A stretch of DNA of 64,000 nt from Halichoerus grypus (GCF_964656455.1 NC_135719.1:70482283-70546282), one strand, 5' to 3'; shown: positions 14,001 to 25,544, numbered from the stretch's first letter. Program-made: numbers and translations. The notes: generated by a model from the letters alone, not told the origin.

Positions 14001-17000
14001 CCATGGGCTGTGGGCGCCAAGAATGGTGGTGATCGCGACCCTTCCTCCTCCAGATCTCCATCAGCAGTGAGCTGCACACCGGCTCCATCCCCCCCGACGA
14101 GAGCAGCAGTGATATGCTGGTCATCGTGGATGACCCAGCCTCCTCAGCCCCCCAGTCTCGGGCCACCAACTCTCCTGCTTCCATAACAGGCTCCGTTTCA
14201 GACACTGTGAACGGTGAGTGGTGCTGCGGTCTCATACAGCTTGGGCCTGGTCCAGTGCCTCAGGAGAAGCATGGGTTTCGTGCTGAAGTCCCAACTCCTC
14301 CTAAGATCACGGCATTTTCTACTGTCTGTAAACAAGTGGAGGAAAAAGAATTGATAGGCTTATTCTTTCAGTAGCCCTGTCAAGTGAAAGGGAGAAAGAA
14401 CTTTATAAAGATTTCAAACTTCTTTGTTTTCTAGTCAGCCTTATCTTTCATATTCCACCTTTATTTTTGCTAGTTTTTAATTAAAGTTTGCTTCTCTGGG
14501 CCTTTCCTCACTTTGTTCTGTGGGGCCCACGGTGTGATTTCTTGAGGAGCTCTAGCTTTAAAACTTGGGAGTAGAAGTTGGCTCTCCAAGGCAGGAGCAC
14601 ATTGAAGCGCGCAGGTGAATCACAGCGCACCCCTGGGGTTCATTTAGTGATGAAACTCGTTAAAGAAGAAATTCAGGAGTAGTGGAACCACTCTTTTAGA
14701 ATGAGAAGCAGCTTAAGGAGTCAGGCTGTTTTAGCTGTTCAGGATTCTTACTCTGTGACTCCTTGGCCCAGCCATTAAATGGGGACGGAGCCCTCCCTGG
14801 GAGTCCTGAAACACGCCGAGAGACAGCCCTGCCTGTCCGGGGAAGATTCTGTTAACGTGTCAAGAGATTGACTCTTTCTCCCTCTTGGCCCATTTGTTCC
14901 CACAGGAATTTCCATTCAGGAAATGCCAGCCACAGGACGTGGTCACTCAGCTCGAAGCCGAGGCCGCCCCAAAGGTTCAGGAAGCACAGCCAAAGGAGCA
15001 GGGAAAGGCCGGAGCCGGAAGTCCACCGCAGGCAGTGCTGCCGCAATGGCAGGAGCCAAAGCAGGGGCCGCGGCGGCCTCAGCAGCCGCCTATGCTGCAT
15101 ACGGGTACAATGTGTCTAAAGGTGCGGAGGCCCCTGGGGGCAGGGGTGAGCTGCAGGCTCCCTTCTGGTGAGGGACAGGTTGGAGGGTCTGTGGAGTGTT
15201 GTGCCCGGAGAGCAGGTAGGGCACCCCCCGGGGCCAGGAAGCTCCCTCCAAGATGCGCATTTCAGGAATTCTGTTTCAGTAATCCGGGCTAGCATAGTCA
15301 GCATTTGCCATCACCCGAGCTGTGTGCATGAGAGAATAACACATGGCCCCCGCTCTGGAGTGTGTAGTAGAAGTGAGAAGAGGGAGCCATCTGTGGAATA
15401 TGTTTAACAGCAATACACGACAGCATGCGTGTACTGAGTGACAAAAATGGGGAGGCCTTCATTGTAGCTATAGCTCGGAAGAAGGGGGCAGCCATGGACC
15501 TGGAGACGAAGTTGCCAGGTTGTAACTCAGAAAGAAGGAGAAGGATGACAAAGGAAGGGGCATATCCGGGGTCACCGAGCAGGTCAGTCAGGCCAAGCTC
15601 AAGAGGAGCAATAGGTGTCAGGAGTGGAGAGACATGGCAGGACCTAATGGACAAGAGCCTCTCAGGTGTGTGATGAGGGGCTCTGGAAAGTTTGTGAAAG
15701 GAGGTGGCTGTGGTGAGCAGGGCGTGTGGAGGAGGAGGAGAAGCATAGCCTGTAGGACGGCTGCGAGGGGTGGGGAGGGGAGCACCATTCACTGGCCTCC
15801 GCACTCAGCATGGGCTTGGTGTGTAGCTGAAAGTGTTGTTGTAGCGGGTGTTGCCCATTATTGGATAGAAGATGCTGAGTAAGTGTCAGCCCCCTTCCCC
15901 TTCCTCCTACGGCAGGAATCTCGGCTCTCGTTGGTTTGTTCATTCAATGAATATAAAGTATAATAGCTTAGTCCAGCATTTCTTAACCTTTTGTCAGCTC
16001 CTCACATCCTTGGAAAACAACAATCATACCAGCAGTCCAGGCTGCCGTGGCAGGGTCTCACCCCCAGATGGGCGGAGCCACAACACCCATCAGGCTTTCT
16101 CCTGGAGATCTGGTCTGAGAAGGGGCTGGAGGGGTGAAGGAGGCAGAGTGTCACAAGAAAAATCAACAATGCTTGGTGACTGGGAATGGGAAAACCAGGG
16201 AAAGGACTGATTCAGAGATCCCCTGCAGCTCCCTGGTGGATGGGAAGAGACAGTTGTGTGTCCACCAAGCACTTAATATGCTTTTTCAGGATAGTCAAAC
16301 CACTCTGCAAGAAACAATTGAAGCATATTAGACAGTGTGTTATGAGGTTGTAAGTGGATTTGGCTCATACAAGGAAGAAAGACTTGTCACCCAGGGAGCC
16401 ATCACTGAGGATGAGCAATTTGAACTGGGTCCTTGAAGCAGCAGAGTTTGGGGAATAGAGGACATCTTGTGAAGTGAAGGAGGAGTGATTAGGAGCAGCT
16501 AATCACAAGTGGTATCCCAAGAAGGAAGAGGGAATACGTAAGAAAATACATTAGTGCCTAAGAAGTTACACACCATCCTGCAGCGTTGGCTTCCCCACAT
16601 TGTGTGACGTGTGCTCTGCCCTTGAGCATCGAGGTGACATCTTACTCCTTGTGGATGAGGTGATGTGGAGAAGGCTGAGTAGGTGTTGTTTTTCCCTGAA
16701 AAACACATCCCTCTTACAGAAAAGACAGTTGACAGGAGAGCAAGCAAAGGTGCTAAGAAGAGGTTGGCAAGGAGTGGGAGGGGTTCCCCACAACCTCACC
16801 TCCAGCCCAGACTCCAGCAAGCAAGGTGAGGCACCGGGGCAGCTCACACAGGCCTGGGGCCTATATTCTTCCTGCCTCTTTCTCCCTCCCCACAGGAATC
16901 TCTGCTAGCAGTCCTCTGCAGACGTCTCTTGTTCGGCCTGCTGGCCTTGCTGACTTTGGACCTTCAAGCGCCTCTTCTCCCTTGAGTTCCCCTTTGAGCA

Positions 17001-17113
17001 AAGGAAATAATGTTCCTGGGACTCCCAAGAATCTCCACTTGACCAGCAGCCTAGCCCCAGACTCCCTGGTCCGGAAACAGGGCAAAGGCACCAACCCCTC
17101 TGGAGGACGGTAA
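1637..17113 (+). CDS. INO80: INO80 chromatin-remodelling ATPase, C-terminal part (last 8 coding exons)
   Basis: Catalytic subunit of the nuclear INO80 complex, a Snf2-family ATPase that slides and edits nucleosomes in transcription, replication and repair. Coding exons: 1637-1709, 8791-8949, 9612-9714, 11181-11269, 13595-13750, 14054-14213, 14906-15121 and 16896-17113; all are bounded by AG/GT and keep one frame (1171 nt before the stop, about 390 codons). The first exon holds helicase motif V ([16 protein letters not shown]) and the second motif VI ([11 protein letters not shown]), i.e. the end of RecA lobe 2. After these come a basic Arg/Lys/Gln-rich helix, an acidic Ser-rich stretch, an AT-hook-like RGRPKG, an Ala-rich tract and a Ser/Pro-rich tail ending GTNPSGGR. 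By comparison with the roughly 1556-aa human protein this covers about residues 1167-1556. The start codon and the DExx lobe lie left of the window. No frameshift or stop is seen. Confidence 0.97.
3080..3400 (+). mobile_element. L2 (LINE-2) fragment
   Basis: Diverged L2 ORF2-end text in plus orientation (catacaaggcccttcattttg, followed by ttcttcaagaccccattc). Confidence 0.65.
3400..4130 (-). mobile_element. L2 (LINE-2) fragment, opposite orientation
   Basis: Antisense L2 text: gtgacacttgagccaggatc, gagcattccaggcagaagag, aactccaaggtgtttgacct. It abuts the plus-strand L2 fragment. Confidence 0.7.
4222..4396 (+). repeat. CAN-SINE, diverged
   Basis: Head ggggcgcctggctggctcag. The TSD aggaacagttct at 4209-4220 is matched by aggaatagttct after the tail. 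Confidence 0.85.
4585..4777 (+). repeat. CAN-SINE, full length
   Basis: Full consensus-like element flanked by the TSD gaagtaggaat at 4571 and 4778. Confidence 0.92.
4984..5018. repeat. (GT)n microsatellite
   Basis: About 17 uninterrupted gt units in an INO80 intron. Confidence 0.95.
7200..7365 (+). repeat. MIR-like SINE fragment
   Basis: Text such as tgataagatgaaaac and agtgccaggtacattgtaagtg matches the degraded MIR pattern. Confidence 0.55.
8189..8310 (+). repeat. CAN-SINE, older short subtype
   Basis: tRNA-like body with B-box-like gagttcgagct and end gtagagattgctta. Flanked by the repeat agagaaggctttca. Confidence 0.85.
8350..8545 (+). repeat. MIR SINE
   Basis: Shows the MIR core ctcagtttcctcatctataa followed by gagttaatacacataaagc and agcactaagtattaatta. 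Confidence 0.85.
8791..8949 (+). CDS. INO80: INO80 exon with helicase motif VI
   Basis: The acceptor is gcccgtgcag and the donor gtaagc at 8950. It has exactly 53 codons. It carries [19 protein letters not shown], whose second Arg is the arginine finger of Snf2 motif VI, and ends in the RAKEKSE helix. Confidence 0.97.
9257..9312 (-). repeat. Poly(T) tract flanked by a target-site duplication
   Basis: A run of about 25 T is bordered by atttgacagcctctt at 9258-9272 and 9298-9312. This is the footprint of L1-mediated insertion in minus orientation, with no SINE or gene body between tail and duplication. Confidence 0.7.
9612..9714 (+). CDS. INO80: INO80 exon, post-helicase segment
   Basis: The acceptor is ttggtatag and the donor gtacgt at 9715. 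It encodes [20 protein letters not shown] and the acidic [11 protein letters not shown]. It leaves one base of a split Leu codon. Confidence 0.95.
9908..10106 (+). repeat. CAN-SINE, full length
   Basis: Perfect 17-bp TSD aagaatgtgttatggag at 9891-9907 and 10107-10123, a sign of fairly recent insertion into an INO80 intron. Confidence 0.95.
10388..10577 (-). repeat. CAN-SINE
   Basis: Minus orientation, tgaagattttatttatttg to gccacccaggcgcccc. TSD tgatgaagctccttt at 10373 and 10578. Confidence 0.95.
10704..10922 (+). repeat. CAN-SINE
   Basis: Full element with TSD agaaaaggagaaaga on both sides. Confidence 0.92.
11181..11269 (+). CDS. INO80: INO80 exon, basic coiled segment
   Basis: The acceptor is ttcttgatag and the donor gtatct at 11270. 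It encodes a highly charged helix starting [12 protein letters not shown] and ending KREKYAEK, rich in Arg, Lys, Glu and Gln. Confidence 0.95.
11270..13594 (+). other. INO80: INO80 intron with antisense retrocopy
   Basis: A 2.3-kb intron. The only structure I can support is the 3'UTR retrocopy at 12580-12828; the rest is unassigned. Confidence 0.7.
12580..12828 (-). pseudogene. Short processed retrocopy of an mRNA 3'UTR (source gene not identified)
   Basis: On the minus strand the block ends with two AATAAA hexamers and an A-rich tail (complement of about 12580-12620). It is bordered by the 10-bp duplication aaaaggtggt at 12570-12579 and 12829-12838. This is a 5'-truncated retrocopy of about 210 nt of transcript. 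I cannot name the parent gene. It lies within an INO80 intron in antisense orientation. Confidence 0.6.
13595..13750 (+). CDS. INO80: INO80 exon, [10 protein letters not shown] to MPSPFSE
   Basis: The acceptor is tgttcccag and the donor gtgagg at 13751. It has exactly 52 codons: a Lys-rich start, then [17 protein letters not shown] and an acidic/Ser region. Confidence 0.96.
14054..14213 (+). CDS. INO80: INO80 exon, Ser-rich acidic segment
   Basis: The acceptor is tcctccag and the donor gtgagt at 14214. It encodes [19 protein letters not shown] through SVSDTVN, plus the first base of a split Gly codon. Confidence 0.96.
14906..15121 (+). CDS. INO80: INO80 exon, AT-hook-like and Ala-rich segment
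   Basis: The acceptor is cccacag and the donor gtgcgg at 15122. It contains [13 protein letters not shown], which resembles an AT-hook core, followed by a Lys/Arg/Gly linker and an Ala-rich run ending AYGYNVSK. This tail is presumably disordered and DNA-contacting (inference). Confidence 0.96.
15122..16895 (+). other. INO80: Last INO80 intron
   Basis: A 1.8-kb intron, no coding content recognised. The stretch 15430-15860 has L2-like words but was not assigned firmly. Confidence 0.7.
16896..17113 (+). CDS. INO80: INO80 last coding exon
   Basis: The acceptor is ccccacag. It encodes [20 protein letters not shown] through the Ser/Pro-rich end [10 protein letters not shown] and stop TAA at 17111-17113. 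The same exon continues into the 3'UTR. Confidence 0.97.
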
Positions 17114-18495
17114 CCACCTGGACCTTCTGGCTTCATTCAACCAAACCAGGGGCCAGAGTCCTGGCCCACATATGGTCTTTGGATGGCTTGCCCAGTGCAG
17201 CGTCTTACATCCCAGGTCAGAGGGCAGAGATGACCAGTTGCAGCAAGGGAAGGACAGGCAGGTGGTTGGTGTGAGCACTTTTCTCACCTGTGTCTCAAGA
17301 GGAGTGCTCTGGGGGGCCTATGAGGAAGAAGGCCCAAGGACAGAGATCGGCCTCGCAGCATCTCTAGTGAACTTTACAGCCACATCTTAAACCTCGCACT
17401 GGGGAAGGGCCTGACATAGACCCCCTGTAGATGCTCAGGCACACAGTCTCCATCCCCATTCCACTTGGGCTCTGGTCATGTCCCTTGCAGAGGCTCTGCA
17501 AGTGCTGTGAAGAACCTTCCACAGTGGAGACCTCTCTTAGGGCTGTGATTTCCTGTCGGGCTAGGAAGGGAGGAAATCCTTTATCTGGCATCCTCGGTCT
17601 TTGGGCAGCTCCCCGGGTCTCCAGACTCCATTTGCCAGTGTCAGCACCGAAGAGAACAGTGAGTGCAAAAAGGTTAGTGAGTGGCTCATGAGGGTGACAG
17701 AGACTAGAGGAGGCATGCCCGGAGGCACTTGTTTTCCCAGCATTTCCTCCCCTGTCCTGCATGGTTCATGCCAGAGAACCTTCAGGTCCCACCAGCAACC
17801 GTAGCAGCAGCTTCCACCCCGGGACTCCCAGAAGCCAGTAAAGAAACCAGGAGCCATCTCAATCAGCAGGAGACATCCTCACTGCCCCTCTTGCAGACTC
17901 CCCTTGCCCTTCCTGAATGCACAGTCTCCCCACCCCTGCCCTTCAGCCCCCTGCTTGGCTGTATGCACTGTCTATATTGCACTGAGAAAGGAAGGGACAG
18001 CAGGAGTGAGGCGGAGAGGATGGAGAAAGGGCAAAGCTCAGCACCGACCCTCCTGGCCCCAGCCCCACCCGCCTCAGCTTGCGCGCCCCCCCCCACAGAG
18101 AGGCAAAGGGGTGGTGTTTGCATGGGAGGTGTTTCTGCCTGCCCCCAGCCTGATGTCCCTGGTGGAGCAGGTGCTTCCGGGCGGGCCAGCCTCTAATTTG
18201 CACACCTGAAAATCGCGGAATTGAGTTTAGACAGATTGATTTTTAAAACTTTTTTTTGGAGTAGGGGTGATAGGGGAATCATTTAATTTAAATCATTAAG
18301 ATTCCCCTGCCCAAACCCAGACTCTTGTGTACAGAAGCTATTTAGAGGGAATCAGAAAAATGCCAAGCCTTTTTTCTCTTTGAATGTGCTGTCTATTTTT
18401 ATAACTGAACTTGTACATATGTATAAAGAGAGACACATCTTTCTTTTACTAACTGGAGAAAAAAATCTTAAATAAAATGGAGTGAGATAATTTTA
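17114..18495 (+). other. INO80: INO80 3' untranslated region
   Basis: About 1.38 kb of non-coding sequence follows the TAA without a repeat that I recognise. It ends shortly after an AATAAA hexamer. The exact cleavage base is not determined from sequence. Confidence 0.8.
18471..18476 (+). terminator. INO80: INO80 poly(A) signal AATAAA
   Basis: A canonical AATAAA sits in an A/T-rich context, followed within about 40 bases by a TGT/GT-rich stretch (tgtctgtggtctttg) suited to CstF binding. It is the only canonical hexamer I noticed near the expected 3' end. Confidence 0.85.
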
Positions 18496-20546
18496 TGTAA
18501 ATCAGGATGTCTGTGGTCTTTGCAGCTGCCTCTCTTGGGGGCATAGTAGGGTTCTTGGAGGAATGTGGCAGGGTTAAAGGGAAACAGCCCCAACATCATT
18601 CCTGTGGTCGGAGAGGACAGGTTGTCATTGGGATGAGGAGTGCTCTGTGGTCATTTCCTCAGTGGCATTTTTAATCAGGCTTAGGAATTTGCCTGCAGCC
18701 ATCAGAGAGGAGGTCTGACCAGTCCCTGGCATGCTCGAGGCCAGGGCCCTCAGGGTGTGAACTCATTATGACTCAGGACCTAGACTCTAAGACTCAGGTG
18801 TGGACGGCTTGGTCTGGTCCACTGTCAGAAAGCTCAAAAGTGGTCATCTGAATACTGACAGGTTCTTTCTCCAGAAACCACAAATGAGAGATGATCCTGG
18901 CAATGTGTATTGTGTCAGATCCCCAACTAATAGGTACAACTTTATGGTCCCAATTTCTAAAACTGTGGTGTGTGTACACAAATGTGTGTATTGGCAGTTC
19001 CAGTACACTTGTCTGTGGGTCAGTTAAGGCAGCGGAAATACTGACTGTGAACGGAATTCAGTGTTCTCAAAGTTAGCCGTGCTTGTAAGAATCATGAACA
19101 AAAACAGTGAAGTATGTTGCAATGATTCCAAAGACATCCATGCTTTGAAAACTTAGCTCTCCGGTCAGTTGGTAAAAGATCAAGTTCCCAGCCTAGACTG
19201 GCAGTTGGTGTTTCTCTGATGAGTGAAAACACTGATAGGCTCTTGCGTCACCTTCAGGCAGGGCCCGTGCCGTTCCCAAGTAGGCTGCCTGTGTGGCCTC
19301 CCGAGCCTTGGCTCACCCTGCATACCCTTGATCGGAGTCGGCTGGCTCCTGAGGAGCGGCTGTTCACCCAGCCACAGGGTCAGCCCTTTCTTCATTTTGT
19401 CCGTCTCCAGTAGCACTATCATACATGCTGGGTCTTGTTTTCCCTGCTGCTGGCAAATTCGACCAAGGCCTCACACAGACCAGGTTACCAGAGTAACCAC
19501 GCTCTCTTGTCATCACCACTGTGGCTTGTGGTCACAACAAGCCCACTAGGAAGGGTCCTCTCCAGTTCTCATTACTCAGCAAGGCCCCCAGTGGCATTGC
19601 TGCTGGAGCCTTGCCAAGGTTGGCAGTGGCCACCTCTCTGGAGACCTGACAACTGGGATTCTGTCACAGCTTTGTCCGGATGTGGGTAGGCTAATGCCCC
19701 TGCCTGAAAAGCATGTTGAGTTTTGGATCAGAGGCCTCTAGTCTTCTCAGTTCCCACACATGCTACCATACTCCCCTTTCACCCACTTTTAATCCAGTCC
19801 CTGAAGAAGCACAGCTAACATTTCATACGAGAAATGCTCACCGCCTTAATGTTCCTCCTCACCTGACCGTCCCCTCCCTGAGGATAGATGGATGGGACTT
19901 GAATCTTAAAAGTGAAGGCTTCAAGCTCATTAACCAGTCCCCAGGTTATGACTCATGCTCTGTCTACCCACTTTCTGAAGACTAGTCCATCTTCCATGTG
20001 AGAGAGCCCAGTTCTTAGGAATGCAGGGAAGCAGTCCCCTAACACAGAAAAAAGGCTGGAGAGGGCTCCTGCCTGCTAAAGGAAGTGTCCCTCAGGAAGC
20101 CTGGAAGCCCAGGCCTTAGAGTGCAGGTCTGGCCTGGATCACAGTGAGGCCTGTCCCTTTGGCCAGGGTCACCTCGCCGCATGAGTCAATTCTGGGGATC
20201 CTAGGTAAGTGAATTTTAAGATTGTGGGTCTGTACGAACAGCCCTGGAAATGCAGGGTCTGTGGTGGGCTTACTATCCCAGTGTCTATGTGTAGGCGTTT
20301 GTTGAGGCACCCAGGACTCTTTGGGGACACACCAGGGCTTGCTTGTGTCTCTCTAGTCCTGAGGTTGGGCTGGGCAGGAAGCAGGGCAATGCGGACTGAG
20401 CAGTGAGCTGGGTTCTTATGTACAGCTTTGCCCTAGTGTCCGCCAGCGTGTTCCATCTGTAGAGCCTTGCTGGCTTGCACGTGCAGTCCACACCCCTCAC
20501 CTGTGCCCCTCACAGCAGGCCATCTGTCAGTAGAAACATCTCCCTA

Positions 20547-20654
20547 GGGGCACCTGGCTGGCTCTGTCCGAAGAGCATGTGACTCTTGATCTTGGGGTCC
20601 TGAGTTCAAGCCCCATGTTTGGGTATAGAGATTACTTAAAAATAAAAAAATCTT
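20547..20654 (+). repeat. CAN-SINE, short subtype
   Basis: Body with gactcttgatcttggggtcc and gtatagagattacttaaa. Flanked by an aaacatc repeat. Confidence 0.85.
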
Positions 20655-20885
20655 AAACATCCCATCAATGCCAAACTAGATGCTGAGGCAAGATGAGCAG
20701 GTTTTAGCTGACTTCAAGTTTTAGAGATTCTCAGATGGACCTCCAAGGCTGCTGCAAGTGAGGAGCACAGGGGCGTGGCCGCCCCAATTAACCAGCTCCG
20801 GTCTGCTTTTACTGCCAGGCGAAGATTCTGTGTGGAGTTCAACTGCAAGGAAAAAAAAGAATTTGAAACCTGAACCATCCCTTAA

Positions 20886-21030
20886 GGCAGTGTTTCTCAA
20901 ACATAATATGCATGAGTCACCTTGGGATCTTGAATTGCAGATTGAGTTTTAGCAGGTCCAGGGTGAGACCTGAGAGTGCATTTCTAACGCGTCCTAGGTG
21001 ATGGCCATGCTGCTAGTCCTTGGACCACAC
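20886..21030 (+). mobile_element. MER5-like hAT DNA-transposon fragment
   Basis: Starts gcagtgtttctcaaac, continues catgagtcaccttggga and ends ccttggaccacacctgg, the MER5A pattern. Confidence 0.65.
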
Positions 21031-21640
21031 CTGGCATAACAGGGCCTTCGAGCATCCTCCAGCCCTGCCAGCCTGAGGAAACTACCTCTGGATGTCCCCA
21101 CCCCAGCCAGGAAACCCTGTGCAGGAAATACAACTTTATTCTTTCCCTGATTCCACTTAATCCACCTGATGACAGAAAATGAAAGCCCAGTATTTCCAGG
21201 AAAAGTTGGCCCCATATGTATTTTTTCAGGGGTGTTTTGTTTTTCATTTTAAAACTGTCGGTTCGTGATTTTTTCCGTCCCCCTCCCCTGTCGGCAGCAC
21301 CTCTGTTAGACATGTTAGGTACACGAGGGCTCTGCTCTGTTGCTGTTGCTCTGTCCAGTGCTCCCGCCAACATGGAGCCTCTAGTGCTGGCCGCCACTGC
21401 AGGGTCTGCGATCCCTACACTCACTGTTTTGTGCTGCCTGTCTTCTTATCATGGCCACCAGGCTCCTCAGGGTCAGTTAACTGTCTTAGCTCCTTGCTAA
21501 ACCCTTCTCAAGGGCGTGGGGAAATTTGGCTGCTCAAGAGACCACTGGCTTGTGAAGCCATGCAGTTTGGGAGGCAGCTGTGGCCAGTGATGGCTGCCCG
21601 CGAGCATCTTCACAGTGCTCATTCAAACCACTCAGATGTA

Positions 21641-21842
21641 GGGCGCCTGGGTGGCTCAGTTGGTTAAGCGACTGCCTTCAGCTCAGGTCATGATCCTGGA
21701 GTCCCGGGATCGAGTCCCACATCGGGCTCCCCGCTCAGCGGGAGGCCCGCTTCTCCCTCTCCCGCTCCCCCCTCTTTTGTGCGCTCTCTCTCTCTCATTC
21801 TCTCTCTCAAATAAATAAATAAAATCTTTAAAAAAAAAAAAA
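21641..21842 (+). repeat. CAN-SINE, full length
   Basis: Perfect 16-bp TSD aaaccactcagatgta at 21625-21640 and 21843-21858. Confidence 0.95.
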
Positions 21843-22327
21843 AAACCACTCAGATGTAAAAGGTGTATGGAGGGCAGGGTCTGTTCTAGAGAAGTCAGAG
21901 CCTCTGGCTGTCTTGAAACCATGTGCCTGGGTATTTGCTCTGTGGTAGCAAATGGTGCTGGGAAAGGCCCCTTTGTGGAGGCTCCTGAAGACTGGGGACA
22001 GGCACTTGGGCTATTTCAGTCCTCACCGAAACGACCCACCCATTTGTCACCCTGCAAGTGTCTGGGGCAAACAGTGCCAGGCCTGGGCTGTGGAGATACC
22101 AATCCCAGGTGATAGTCACCAGGGCTGGGTTTAAAAGGTGGAAGGAAGGAGGAGGAGGAGGGAGGACATGCCTGAGGCCCGCTTCCTGGGTGTGGAGGGC
22201 TGGATGTCTCCCTCCTCACCAGGCCTCCCCTCCCCGCACCCCCGGCCTCTTCCTGAGCTCCCATTTCTTCCTTGCTTCAGGTCCTCATACTTGCTGGCTC
22301 CCCTTTTCTCTTTGAAACTGCCACCAC

Positions 22328-22444
22328 GGGGCGCTTGGCTGGCTCAGGTGGTAGAGCGTAAGACCCTTGATCTCAGGGTTGTGAATTCAAGACCCACGCT
22401 GGGTGTGGAGATTACTTTAAAAATAAATAAAAATAAAAAATTTA
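22328..22444 (+). repeat. CAN-SINE, short subtype
   Basis: Head ggggcgcttggctggctcag. The TSD ctgccaccac is echoed by ctgccaccag. Confidence 0.85.
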
Positions 22445-24279
22445 AAGCTGCCACCAGCCACTCTCTCATTCCACCCTTCCCCCCACCCCATTATGGCAAG
22501 CTACTGGAGGATGTACCCCTGGTTTTCTCCTGGCTGCTGCCAAAAATGAACATCTTGCTTTTTTCTATATTAAGGGTTCTCTTCCTCATCAAAACAAGGA
22601 CACCAGGAAAAAGCAGAACTGGACATAGGAAGTTACAAAGCTCAAGATATATATCACAGTTCTCACGGAGTCTTTGGTTCCTAGTTCCTGGCACCTTGGG
22701 TGAGAGAAACAAGGATTCCAGAGAGAGAGGCTCCCCAACTCTTTCCTTCCTCTTAGGTAAAAGTTCTTTCCCAAAAGGCAGGGGACTCTGCTCCTGTGAG
22801 CAGCCCTGCAGGGCCTGTGCCTCTGCTCTCCTCCCTGTGGGATTTCTTTGTCTTGGGACCCAAAGCTCAAGAATGAAAGCCTGGCTCCGGGTGCTGAGTG
22901 GCCTCTCTGGGTCTGACCTGGACTGGGGATTAGGCTCTAGCAGCCTCCCAAGGCAAAAAGGAAGCAGGGGCACAGAGGGTCAAAGCCATAGGAGACATGG
23001 GGAGTTTTCTAAGCTTCCCCATCCCCAGCTGGTGACCCCCAAAGAGCAGCTCTATGGGAGAATAGCCCAGAGCATTCTGAATGTCTTACCTCCTCCTCCA
23101 CCATCACGCAACCACAGACCCCACCCTGAGTCAGGCCCACCTGTGGCTGTTCCTTCCACCAGAGAAGGAGAAAGGGCTCCCTTCCCAATTCCCAGGTGAG
23201 GGGTCCTGGAAGACCCTGGGTGGCTCCGCACCTTGTCCCCTTGAAGTCCTGGTGCCACTTGCCTGGGAATGTCTGAGGAAGATGGGGGGTGGAGGGCTCA
23301 AATCCAATGGGTTGTTGGGGCAGAGTGGCTTCAGTGGTCTCAGTTTGCCCTCAGCCCAATGGATTTTGAAAGGGCAGCATAAACTCAGTTGCCCAGAATC
23401 TTTCTGAATAGCTAAGTCTTTCAGAGAGCTGACATTTAACCCTTTGAAGCACCAGAATTTATCTTGGTTAGAACTCTAAGAGATTTGAGGAATGTCATTG
23501 CTTCAACACACCGAACTAAACATATCTTAACATTTCCTGAGGACCTGGGTCACGTGAGCATCTGGTGCTCAGGCTCACTGCGGTGTGACTACTGCGTGCC
23601 CAATGCTGACGCCAGCAGCTACACAGTTCTTAAGTCTGAATAGGACCTGTGCCCCCTCACTGTCTTTGTGCCAGTATGAGGTAGCCCTCTCTCTTCTGAT
23701 GTACTTTTTCCAAATTCTAGGGGGCTTGGAAACCATTTTACTTAATTTGGAACTTCTGAAGGAGGAATCATGGGCTCTCCTAGGAATAAAGTAATTGAGC
23801 TTCAGCGCACGCCCCCTGTTTGGCCTGCCTTCTGGCCCTCTGCTGGCCTCCAGTACCTTTGTTCTGGATAAGCCAAGTGTCTTAGATGAGCATGTTCTGA
23901 TTTTTAACCAGTTCACTAAAGCTTGTTGTCTGTATTTCTCCCCCCCCCTTTTTTTTTTAATTTTTAAAAACCAAAAAATGTATCGATTAACTTAAATAAC
24001 TAGGAACAGCTCTGCCAAGGGGTCTAGGCAATAGTTTGGTGCATGCTCACTCTCAGAAGGCAATCTGAAGGCAACGTAAGCAAATGTAGTCCATCATCCA
24101 TCCGAGCTTGGGGAGAGCAAGGAAAATGAAGTGGGTGATCTCAAAGGCCAGTGTCATTGAACCTGAGCTCCTGATCTCCTCTACTCCCCTGTGCTTCATC
24201 TTTGTGGGAACAGGCTAGTCATCCCTAAGGACTAATTGCTGATGTCCACTGGTTGGGCCGTAAATCCTCTGACCAAATA

Positions 24280-24640
24280 ATATCATTGCTTACATTGGTT
24301 AGGATAGCACACACTGCTGTAACTGAGACCCCAAAAATGCAATGGCTCAAATGAGCTATAAATCCATATTTCTCTCACATAAGAGTTGGAATTCATATCT
24401 GTTCAACATAATCATTTAAGGTCCCAGGTTCCTTTCATTCTGTTTCTTGCCACTTCCATACATCGTCCTCATCTGCATGGTCAATGCTGGTTTGCAAAAA
24501 CATAGGAGGGGGAAAGGCTGGGGAGGAGGTTCACCTACTAGCTTAAGAGTTAGACCCTTAAGTGGCTTATAGCACTTTGGCGGCTCACATTCTCAGAACA
24601 AGATTTAGACCCAAAGACCCACCTAACTGCAAAGGAGGCT
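24280..24640 (+). mobile_element. Ancient interspersed repeat, family not assigned
   Basis: Text gctgtaactgagaccccaaa, aatccatatttctctcacat and aactgcaaaggaggct is familiar from ancient mammalian repeats. I cannot name the family with confidence. Confidence 0.45.
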
Positions 24641-24740
24641 GCCGTACAATAATAGAAAAAGAGAATGGATTTGAATGGACAGCTGTTAGTCTTGGACACA
24701 ACACTCCAAAGGAAAATGGGCCATATCATTTATTCAAGAA

Positions 24741-24927
24741 TTTTTTTTTTTTTAAGATGTTATTTATTTGACAGAGAGACACAGCAAGAGAGAGAACACA
24801 AGCAGGGGGAGTGGGAGAGGGAGAAGCAGGCTTCCCGTGGAGCAGGGAGCCCGATGCGGGGCTTGATCCCAGGACCCTGGGATCATGACCTGAGCTGAAG
24901 GCAGACGCTTAACGACCCAGGCGCCCC
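24741..24927 (-). repeat. CAN-SINE
   Basis: Minus orientation. The head shows a small deletion (cttaacgacccaggcg, lacking tgagcc). Confidence 0.92.
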
Positions 24928-25109
24928 TCAAGATTTATTTATTAAGCACCTTCTATGTGCTGGACCCTGTACATGCATAGAAAATGCGCACACATGTGCA
25001 AATGTTCATAATCATACAGGGAAATGTTCAACCTCAACAGTCAAAGAAATGCAAAATAAAACAATGAGATTCCAAGCTTTTCCTATCAGAATGGCTAAGA
25101 TTTGTTTTT

Positions 25110-25325
25110 TCTTTTTAATATTTATTTTTTTTAAAGATTTTATTTATTTGTCTGAGAGGGAGAGCATGTGAGAGAGCATAAGCAGGGGTGGACGCAGAGG
25201 GAGAGGGAGGAGAAGCAGACTCCCCAGTGAGCAGGGAGCCCAACACAGGGCTGGATCCTAGGACCCTGGGATTATGACCTGGGCCGAAGGCAGACACTTA
25301 ACTGACTGAGCCACCCAGGCACTCC
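25110..25325 (-). repeat. CAN-SINE
   Basis: Minus orientation, first member of a compact SINE cluster. Ends gccacccaggcactcc. Confidence 0.9.
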
Positions 25326-25334
25326 TGAGATTGT

Positions 25335-25544
25335 TATATATTTATCTGAGAGAGAGAGAGAGAGCTCCAGGCACCAGGTATGGGGGGTCAGAAAGGGGCA
25401 GAGAGAGAATCTCAAACTGACTCCCTGCTGAGTGCAGATTCCCCACTCAGGGCTCGATGCAGGGCTCCATCTCACGACCCTGAGATCACGACCAACACCG
25501 AAATCAAGTCAGACGCTTAACCGACTGAGCCATCCAGGCGCCTC
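25335..25544 (-). repeat. CAN-SINE, older subtype
   Basis: Minus orientation, diverged. Ends gactgagccatccaggcgcc. Confidence 0.85.

Noticed and set aside
22138..23199. 353-codon open frame on the plus strand
   Set aside because: It runs through a CAN-SINE (22328-22444) and unrelated spacer. There is no recognisable domain and no splice context.
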